This document shows positions 8,014 to 12,356 of a stretch of DNA of 12,356 bases, in pieces. This DNA comes from Promethearchaeota archaeon (GTDB lineage: Archaea; Asgardarchaeota; Lokiarchaeia; Sigynarchaeales; SOKP01), in contig JAHLWJ010000124.1 of assembly GCA_019057975.1 (NCBI GenBank), positions 1 through 12,356 on the forward strand, read 5' to 3'. The translations under genes were made by a program, and so were the position numbers. Numbering within the stretch: the first letter of the stretch is position 1; each line of letters starts with the position of its first letter. The notes under the pieces are model-generated. The model had not been told where the DNA came from, did no database searches, and saw only the letters and a program-made list of their open reading frames with translations.

Positions 8014-8412
8014 TTGAAAATTATAAAAAATGAACAGAACTTAAAAGAGGATAGAAAAATTAAAATGGCAATTCTAGAAAAGAAAGTAAAAAATTTTTCA
8101 TTTAAGAGGATTGAGGTAAAAACAGAGAAAGAGAGAGTTCGCGAGAAATTTAAATCTTTACTAAGATCAGAAACAATAGAAATAATCGCAAATATCGAAA
8201 ATTATACAAATTCTCATGTGTGCCAGATATGTAATCAGGAAATACTAGATATAAGGAATTTTAACTATTTTCATTTACATACAGAAGATTATAAGCGATA
8301 CTTAACATTTCATTTTGTATGTGCGTTAAGACCCGGTACTGCAGATGATTTTAATGAAATTGCAGGAGAATATGATTATATCTACTCAAGAAGACAAAGA
8401 GAAAAAAAATAA
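8014..8412 (+). CDS. 132-aa protein with a possible CxxC...HxxC zinc site
   Basis: The start is TTG at 8014, supported by the strong Shine-Dalgarno-like AAAGGGGGT at 7995-8003, 10 nt upstream. An in-frame ATG at 8065 (residue 18) is the alternative. Residues 1-50 are highly charged (K, E, R) and probably helical. The second half has C70 and C73 in HVCQICNQEI, histidines at 87 and 89 (FHLHTEDY), and H100/C103 in FHFVC. The CxxC plus HxxC spacing suggests a single zinc-binding knuckle of treble-clef or HNH-like type, but this is inferred from residue pattern alone. The gene lies 17 bp after the 1220-aa gene and is probably co-translated with it, so a partner or nucleic-acid adaptor role for that protein is plausible but unproven. 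I know of no family name. Confidence 0.85.
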   Translation: MKIIKNEQNLKEDRKIKMAILEKKVKNFSFKRIEVKTEKERVREKFKSLLRSETIEIIANIENYTNSHVCQICNQEILDIRNFNYFHLHTEDYKRYLTFHFVCALRPGTADDFNEIAGEYDYIYSRRQREKK

Positions 8413-8421
8413 AACAAATAA

Positions 8422-8500
8422 AATAGATTGAATAAGGTTGAGGGAATAATTAATTCATTGTTATCATACTAAGAACAAAAAATATTAAAAAGGATATCAT
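8422..8500 (-). pseudogene. decayed second copy of the HerA/VirD4-type ATPase 5' end
   Basis: On the minus strand ATG at 8500 begins the same 11 codons as the ATPase (MISFLIFFVLS). The frame then departs and stops after 16 residues (stop at 8450-8452). Just beyond, 8422-8460 matches 3105-3143 in the third membrane helix region of the ATPase gene at 33 of 39 bases. The roughly 165 bp between these two parts are missing here. This is therefore a copy of the ATPase gene start with an internal deletion and no remaining body. Its promoter is kept in the 89-bp repeat, so a short transcript running toward the 3' end of the 132-aa gene in antisense is possible. Confidence 0.82.
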
Positions 8501-8555
8501 AATAGCTGGTTGTTTATCTTTTCATCATTTAGTAATTTTAAAAACTTCAATAATT
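8467..8555 (+). repeat. 89-bp direct repeat, right copy
   Basis: This copy is identical to 3313-3401. It lies 120 bp before the thermosome ATG and includes the duplicated ATPase promoter (TTTTTAAAAT, minus strand, 8535-8544). To its left it continues, after a deletion, into a diverged ATPase fragment; to its right unique DNA begins with the thermosome promoter region. Confidence 0.97.
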
Positions 8556-8629
8556 ATTTGTATTTTCAATATTCTGAGTTAAAACTTATGATTTTTCGTA
8601 AACTTTTTTAATTTTATGACTTAGAGATC

Positions 8630-8639
8630 TATATAAATA
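8630..8639 (+). promoter_or_regulatory. TATA box of the thermosome gene
   Basis: TATATAAATA is a near-perfect archaeal TATA box. A start about 25 nt downstream (near 8660) leaves a leader of roughly 16 nt containing GTGA at 8665-8668, a weak ribosome binding site before the ATG at 8676. The 75 bp between the right repeat and this box are AT-rich, with two TTATGA motifs but no clear operator. Confidence 0.65.
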
Positions 8640-8675
8640 AAAGTTTTAACTTAAGAATTAAAAAGTGAAAATAAA

Positions 8676-10280
8676 ATGGCACAATTATCCGGTGTCCCAA
8701 TCCTGATTTTAAAAGAAGGGACTGAAAGGAAACAGGGAAGAGACGCCCAAAAAAACAATATTGCTGCTGCCAAAGCAGTTGCTGAAGCTGTCAGAACCAC
8801 TCTAGGACCAAAAGGAATGGATAAAATGCTTGTGGATTCCTTAGGAGATGTAACAATTACTAATGATGGAGCAACAATTTTAGACACCATAGATGTTGAG
8901 CATCCCGCAGCTAAAATGATAGTTGAGGTTGCTAAAACACAAGATGAGAAAGTTGGAGATGGGACAACAACGAGTGTTATTATTTCTGGTGAATTATTGA
9001 ATCTAGCAGAAGAGTTGATGGATCAATCAGTACATCCAACAATAATATTTCGAGGGTATAGAAAAGCTCTGTTTAAAAGCAAAGAACTCTTGCAAGCTCT
9101 GGCTACAAAGATTGATTTTAACGATAGGGATACTTTAATGAAAGTCGCAGAAACTTCTATGAATAGTAAATTAATAACTGGAGTAAAAAGTCATTTTGCG
9201 GATATCGCTGTAAGAGCAGTAACCCAAATTAAAGAACAACGTGGTGAAAATGTAATAATTGATTTGGATCAAATTCAAGTCATTAAAAAAGAAGGAAAAA
9301 GTCTTTTAGATACCAATATTATTGATGGAATTATCGTTGACAAGGAAATTGTTCATTCAATGATGCCAAAATCAATAAAAGATGCAAAGATTGCATTAAT
9401 TAACTCCTCATTGGAAGTAGAAAAAACTGAGTTCGATGCGGAAATAAGAGTGCAAACTCCTGATCAAATCAACAAATTTCTTGAAGAAGAAGCGAACATG
9501 CTAAGAAATCGTGTATTAAAACTAAAAGAAATTGGTGCAAATGTTGTTTTTTGCCAAAAAGGTATTGATGATAAAGCACAAAACTTCCTTGCTAAGGAAA
9601 ATATAATAACAGTAAGAAGAGTGAAAAGATCTGATATGGAAAAGCTAGCCAGAGCAACTAATGCAAAGATCATTAATAACATCTTCGAAATTACCCCAAA
9701 AGACATAGGAAATGCAGGAAAAGTAGAAGAAAAGAAGATAGGAGATGATAAAATGCTTTTCGTATCAGAGTGCACAAACCCCAAAGCTGTAAGTATACTG
9801 ATTAGAGCCGGAATAGAGCATGTAGTTGATGAAGCAGAAAGAATGTTACATGATGCTTTATCAGTCGTTAAAGCAGCTATAGAACTTCCTTATATTTTAC
9901 CTGGCGGTGGAGCATCTGAAATAGAATTAGCAAAACAATTAAGAGCTTATGCTAGATCAATTGGAGGTCGAGAACAATTAGCGATTGAAATTTATGCTAA
10001 TGCTTTAGAGATAATTCCTAAGACTCTAGTTGAAAATGCGGGTTATAATCCTGTAGATTTAATTGTTGAGTTGAGATCAAAACACGAAACTGAAGATGGA
10101 AAATCTAGTGGTATAAATATAGATACTGGAAAACCTGATAATATGATAGAACTTGGCGTTCTTGAACCCTTATCAGTTTTAACCCAAGCTATTCAATCTG
10201 CCACGGAAGTATCATCTATGATTCTTAAAATCGATGATGTGATAGCAGCTTCAACATTGTCTAAAGGCATTGAAGATTGA
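8676..10280 (+). CDS. thsA: thermosome subunit (group II chaperonin)
   Basis: The 534-aa product is a Cpn60/TCP-1 family chaperonin subunit, which assembles into a double-ring ATP-driven folding chamber in the cytoplasm. Seen in order: LGPKGMDK (43-50) and TNDGATIL (62-69) in the N-terminal equatorial domain; the nucleotide loop GDGTTT (94-99); the apical domain (about 215-370) with VFCQKGIDD (291-299); the catalytic aspartate D393 in LHDAL; and GGGASE (410-415) and KIDDVIAA (518-525) in the C-terminal equatorial half. The protein ends in KGIED and lacks the glycine/methionine-rich tail of many thermosomes. The letter in the symbol is arbitrary because the paralogue type cannot be told from one gene. 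It has its own strong promoter and is convergent with Tsr3. Confidence 0.97.
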   Translation: MAQLSGVPILILKEGTERKQGRDAQKNNIAAAKAVAEAVRTTLGPKGMDKMLVDSLGDVTITNDGATILDTIDVEHPAAKMIVEVAKTQDEKVGDGTTTSVIISGELLNLAEELMDQSVHPTIIFRGYRKALFKSKELLQALATKIDFNDRDTLMKVAETSMNSKLITGVKSHFADIAVRAVTQIKEQRGENVIIDLDQIQVIKKEGKSLLDTNIIDGIIVDKEIVHSMMPKSIKDAKIALINSSLEVEKTEFDAEIRVQTPDQINKFLEEEANMLRNRVLKLKEIGANVVFCQKGIDDKAQNFLAKENIITVRRVKRSDMEKLARATNAKIINNIFEITPKDIGNAGKVEEKKIGDDKMLFVSECTNPKAVSILIRAGIEHVVDEAERMLHDALSVVKAAIELPYILPGGGASEIELAKQLRAYARSIGGREQLAIEIYANALEIIPKTLVENAGYNPVDLIVELRSKHETEDGKSSGINIDTGKPDNMIELGVLEPLSVLTQAIQSATEVSSMILKIDDVIAASTLSKGIED

Positions 10281-10287
10281 AATTAAC

Positions 10288-10313
10288 TTTTGTTATTTTT
10301 TCATATTTTTTTT
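10288..10313. terminator. T-rich terminator region between thermosome and tsr3
   Basis: The 31-bp gap between the convergent genes is dominated by T runs on the plus strand (TTTTG, ATTTTTT, CATATTTTTTTT), suited to stop thermosome transcripts. For Tsr3 on the other strand the sequence is A-rich and gives no obvious U-tract until further downstream. Confidence 0.5.
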
Positions 10314-10773
10314 AAAATTTATTTAACACCTTAAATTGAATTCCCCAGGAAAATTTTGAGAGGATTAGGTCTCCATAATCATTAAATTTTGTGATATATA
10401 ATGCTGCTGCCAAGGCTTCAGCGGAGCATAATTTTTCCCATTTTCCATAATTTATGGGATTTGCGGCTATTAACGAAGGTAATTTACGATAATTACCTGA
10501 ATCTAATTCTGACAATTTTAACAATTTTTTCCAAGAACAGTCAATTACTATTAAACCATATTTTAGAATAAGCTCTCTATCATCTAAAGAAATAACCTCT
10601 CGAGCAAAGGGGTTTAATATAATAGAATTTCTAAAATGTCCTTTGATACCCTTTATTATTTTTAAAAGATTAAATTTTCTCAATTTAATAGCAGAACATT
10701 TTTTTGGATCACACTCATTATAGTGAAGACAGTATAATTTTGGCATAGGTAAGTTTGAATTATATCTTTTCAT
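10312..10773 (-). CDS. tsr3: Tsr3, 16S/18S rRNA aminocarboxypropyltransferase
   Basis: The 153-aa protein has the family's hallmark series: HYNECDPKKCSAIKL (17-31) in the N-terminal RLI-like part, LNP (53-55), the DCSW motif (78-81), RKLPSLIAANPINYGK (96-111), CSAEALAAALYI (116-127) and the end motif FSWG (141-144). In eukaryotes Tsr3 moves the 3-amino-3-carboxypropyl group of SAM onto a modified uridine in small-subunit rRNA (the m1acp3-Psi site in the loop of helix 31); archaeal members act at the equivalent place. It is a little shorter than many homologues but has all motifs. It lies 65 bp downstream of the roadblock gene on the same strand. A TATA box about 20-27 nt before the ATG suggests a leaderless transcript of its own. 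Confidence 0.95.
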   Translation of the reverse strand: MKRYNSNLPMPKLYCLHYNECDPKKCSAIKLRKFNLLKIIKGIKGHFRNSIILNPFAREVISLDDRELILKYGLIVIDCSWKKLLKLSELDSGNYRKLPSLIAANPINYGKWEKLCSAEALAAALYITKFNDYGDLILSKFSWGIQFKVLNKF

Positions 10774-10790
10774 TATATTATTGCAGAGAA

Positions 10791-10800
10791 ATTTATTTAT
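10791..10800 (-). promoter_or_regulatory. TATA box of tsr3, predicting a leaderless mRNA
   Basis: On the minus strand ATAAATAAAT lies 18-27 nt before the tsr3 ATG (10773). Archaeal transcription begins about 22-27 nt after the box, so the mRNA would begin at or very near the start codon. No Shine-Dalgarno is seen, which agrees. Confidence 0.5.
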
Positions 10801-10838
10801 CGAGATTATGCTTACTCGGTAAAGCTTTTTTGTTTGAA

Positions 10839-11837
10839 TTAATCATACTTAAAACTTGTAAGAACATTAACGGATTTTATAAAGTTTTCAGTAGTTTGTT
10901 CTCCACCTAATATTTGCATTATTGAATAAATAATATTCCTCGATTCACAAATAACTGGAATACCTCCATAGGTTAATGCGAACAGTCCAATAAAAGAAAT
11001 TTCTTCGATGTTTGATGTATCTACGATACTTGAATATTTCATTTTTCCAGAAGGGCACGCTATTAATCCATAGAAATTTTCAGCATTCTCACCAGAAATA
11101 GCGACATAACATAACAGATCTCCTATTGAACTACCTTCAGATTCTTCTTTCATTTTTTGAAATGCTACATGAGCATTTGCCGAAAAAGCCTCAATTGATA
11201 TTGGCAAATTCTGACCACTAACATCTCTCGCGTCAAGTGTGAGCCCAGATGGGCTCACGAGTGCATACCTTATAAATATTGGGTTTTGAAGAGAATCTAA
11301 TATTGTACTTATTGTAGGAAGTAAATATGTAGTATCTAGGCTTTCAGGTGTATAAGAGACAAAGGGAACTTCGGAACCCATTCCGAAAAGATATATTGCA
11401 CTTCTAACTTTATCACAGAAATTCTCGATTTCTGCTTCTGGTTCATTTCCGCTTCCAAAAAACTCTCCTAGTTTTTGTTTTAAGTAATACATGGATGCAG
11501 CTAAGTTATCTGCATCTAATGGCCATTCTTTATGATAATCATGAACTATTGTTAAGAGAGTTTCATTAATTCTGATTGTAATCAAACACACCTTATCAAA
11601 ATATGAAAATGAAATCACTTGGTCTTTAATATTTAAATCCTCCCAATTTTCTTCACTTGCATTAAAAGCAGCTGATGCTAAACTAGTGATTTGATTTGGA
11701 TTTAAATCTATATCACTCTTTCTACCGATTTTCGCAATGGAAAGACCATTTTGATCGCAAAGAAGCACTAAAACAGTACCTTCTGATGCACGTAATATTG
11801 ATGTTAAATGTTTTATTAAAGAATCTCTTACACTCAT
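10839..11837 (-). CDS. protein with two roadblock/LC7 domains
   Basis: ATG at 11837 (MSVRDSLIKH...) gives 332 aa; the frame extends upstream to a TTG at 11849, which has less support. The first about 125 residues match the roadblock/LC7 pattern: an N-terminal helix (SVRDSLIKHLTSILRASEG), a strand with VLVLLCDQNGLSIAKIG, helix LASAAFNASEENW, then strands and LLTIVHD. A second, more diverged copy covers about residues 180-325 (FIRYALVSPSGLTLDARD... AFSANAHVAFQKM... FYGLIACPSGK). Roadblock proteins (MglB, dynein light chain LC7, Ragulator subunits) form dimers that bind and regulate small Ras-like GTPases; Asgard archaea have many. A tandem protein could form an internal pseudodimer. No small GTPase is in this window, so the partner is unknown. 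It has its own promoter and may be read through into tsr3. Confidence 0.82.
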   Translation of the reverse strand: MSVRDSLIKHLTSILRASEGTVLVLLCDQNGLSIAKIGRKSDIDLNPNQITSLASAAFNASEENWEDLNIKDQVISFSYFDKVCLITIRINETLLTIVHDYHKEWPLDADNLAASMYYLKQKLGEFFGSGNEPEAEIENFCDKVRSAIYLFGMGSEVPFVSYTPESLDTTYLLPTISTILDSLQNPIFIRYALVSPSGLTLDARDVSGQNLPISIEAFSANAHVAFQKMKEESEGSSIGDLLCYVAISGENAENFYGLIACPSGKMKYSSIVDTSNIEEISFIGLFALTYGGIPVICESRNIIYSIMQILGGEQTTENFIKSVNVLTSFKYD

Positions 11838-11884
11838 TAAAAAGACCAAACTTTTTTTGTTCTAACCATAATATTAATATTTTC

Positions 11885-11894
11885 TTATATAATA
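11885..11894 (-). promoter_or_regulatory. TATA box of the double-roadblock gene
   Basis: On the minus strand TATTATATAA lies about 50-57 nt before the ATG at 11837. This predicts a start near 11862 and a leader of about 25 nt with only a weak Shine-Dalgarno (TTTGGTC). Confidence 0.5.
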
Positions 11895-11971
11895 TAATTA
11901 ATTTTTATCATTTATTTCAATCGCATATAAATTTGAATTTTACACTATAAATTTTTTTAATTTTATATCTT

Positions 11972-11983
11972 TTTAATATATAT
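11972..11983 (+). promoter_or_regulatory. TATA box of tRNA-Leu
   Basis: TTTAATATATAT lies 26-37 nt before the first base of tRNA-Leu (12009), the expected position for an archaeal tRNA promoter. Confidence 0.5.
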
Positions 11984-12008
11984 CATATTTTTAATTTGTT
12001 CTTATATC

Positions 12009-12126
12009 GCGGGAATTGCCAAGTCTGGTCAAAGGCTAGAATTAGTTTGATCGAAGGCCGACTATAGGCGGTGGACTTAGAATCCATTCTTGTAGGAGTT
12101 CGGGAGTTCAAATCTCCCTTCCCGCA
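12009..12126 (+). tRNA. tRNA-Leu (anticodon UAG) with an intron in the D-arm
   Basis: The acceptor GCGGGAA (12009-12015) pairs with TTCCCGC (12119-12125), followed by discriminator A at 12126; no CCA is encoded. The D-stem is GCC (12018-12020) with GGC (12034-12036), and the D-loop carries TGGTC. After removal of a 33-nt intron the anticodon stem GTGGA/TCCAT holds the loop CTTAGAA, with TAG at 12078-12080. A long variable arm (TCTT/AGGA) and the T-arm GGGAG/TTCAAAT/CTCCC complete a class II tRNA with leucine identity (A73, long variable arm). Exon sequence matches the archaeal leucine pattern, including GGTCAAAGGCG across the join. Confidence 0.93.
12037..12069 (+). other. tRNA-Leu intron at about position 25/26 (33 nt)
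   Basis: The segment lies between D-stem base C25 (12036) and G26 (12070). A GGC occurs at both edges, so the cut could also be 1-3 nt earlier with the same product. No insertion is present at the usual 37/38 site. The intron's TTTGATC pairs with the exon D-loop GGTCAAA (7 bp, one G-T), but a standard bulge-helix-bulge with 3-nt bulges is not evident. Confidence 0.75.
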
Positions 12127-12233
12127 TATTTTCTTGTGTAAATATTTTACAAATATTTTATTTCTTAAGAAAAGAAAAATTTTAATGTTTGCAGACTCTA
12201 CTATTAATAATAGTTTAAGAGTTCTAAAAACGA

Positions 12234-12243
12234 TTTATAAAAA
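12234..12243 (+). promoter_or_regulatory. TATA box of tRNA-Glu
   Basis: TTTATAAAAA lies 25-34 nt before the first base of tRNA-Glu (12268). Confidence 0.6.
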
Positions 12244-12267
12244 AGCTTGATAAAATAATAGTTCCAT

Positions 12268-12356
12268 GCTCCTGTAGTGTAGTCCGGCCAATCTTTCACC
12301 TTATGTAAAAGAAAGGGCTTGGCATGCTAGGCTTTCACCCTGGTGACAATACAGAT
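12268..12356 (+). tRNA. tRNA-Glu (anticodon UUC) with an intron in the D-arm, 3' part cut off
   Basis: The acceptor 5' strand GCTCCTG, the TA at 8-9 and GTGTAGTCCGGCCAATC match the archaeal tRNA-Glu start closely. After removal of a 30-nt intron the sequence continues ATGCTAGG, restoring the D-stem (G10-T25, T11-A24, G12-C23) and the anticodon stem CTAGG/CCTGG around the loop CTTTCAC, with TTC at 12334-12336. The window ends 13 nt after the anticodon stem. Those bases (TGACAATACAGAT) do not align cleanly with the usual variable loop and T-stem, so the 3' part may be unusual. Confidence 0.88.
12294..12323 (+). other. tRNA-Glu intron at about position 23/24 (30 nt)
   Basis: The segment interrupts the conserved GGCCAATC/ATGC of archaeal tRNA-Glu. 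Its 3' end TTGGC is the exact complement of GCCAA in the 5' exon, and CTTTC (12293-12297) pairs with GAAAG (12311-12315). This gives an exon-intron helix and an intron helix next to the cut sites, a relaxed bulge-helix-bulge. The cut may shift by one base because C flanks both ends. Confidence 0.75.

Noticed and set aside
3402..8466. Insertion sequence or integrase-type mobile element
   Set aside because: No transposase, recombinase or terminal inverted repeats are visible in the block. The flanking repeats come from the ATPase gene start and are too long for a usual target-site duplication.
11696..11950. 84-aa plus-strand ORF overlapping the start of the roadblock gene
   Set aside because: It is antisense to the roadblock coding region and its promoter, with no start signals of its own.
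12038..12090. Alternative tRNA-Leu fold using AGAAT/ATTCT as anticodon stem with an intron at 37/38
   Set aside because: That fold gives no proper leucine anticodon loop. The stem GTGGA/TCCAT with loop CTTAGAA fits the archaeal consensus much better.
1..12356. CRISPR array or other short regularly spaced repeats
   Set aside because: No recurring 20-40-bp unit with even spacing was seen on either strand; the only long repeat is the 89-bp pair.

Overview
The window looks like chromosomal DNA of an AT-rich archaeon, most likely an Asgard archaeon of Lokiarchaeia type; the phylum is an inference. The archaeal signs are a group II chaperonin (thermosome), an archaeal YchF-type GTPase, the rRNA-modifying enzyme Tsr3, TATA-box promoters with short or no leaders, and tRNA genes that encode no CCA and carry introns. 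The Asgard hint is a protein made of two roadblock/LC7 domains.

Layout, left to right. Bases 1-55 are the 3' part of a tRNA-Ala(UGC). A possible small membrane protein follows (187-315). On the minus strand lie a YchF/OLA1-like translation GTPase (325-1542) and, upstream of it, a membrane-anchored HerA/VirD4-type ATPase (1571-3346). From 3313 to 8555 there is an accessory-looking block bounded by a perfect 89-bp direct repeat. Inside it are a 43-aa ORF whose end resembles the ATPase C-terminus, a 37-aa single-pass membrane peptide, a stretch of possibly decayed coding sequence, a very large orphan protein (about 1220 aa) and a 132-aa protein with a possible zinc site. The right repeat belongs to a decayed second copy of the ATPase 5' end and sits just upstream of the thermosome gene (8676-10280, plus). 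Convergent to the thermosome are Tsr3 (10312-10773) and the double-roadblock protein (10839-11837), both on the minus strand. The window ends with tRNA-Leu(UAG) and the start of tRNA-Glu(UUC).

How the parts relate. Thermosome, YchF, Tsr3 and the tRNAs are housekeeping genes for protein folding and translation. The 5.15-kb block between the repeats appears to have been inserted or duplicated between the divergent ATPase and thermosome genes, because the ATPase promoter and first 11 codons occur at both of its edges. Its two main genes are 17 bp apart and look like one operon; I do not recognise either protein.

The most notable points are: (1) all three tRNA genes appear to be interrupted at the 3' side of the D-arm rather than at the usual 37/38 site; (2) the 89-bp repeats bound an orphan gene block; (3) the ATPase and a separate small ORF share a C-terminal helix-like tail.
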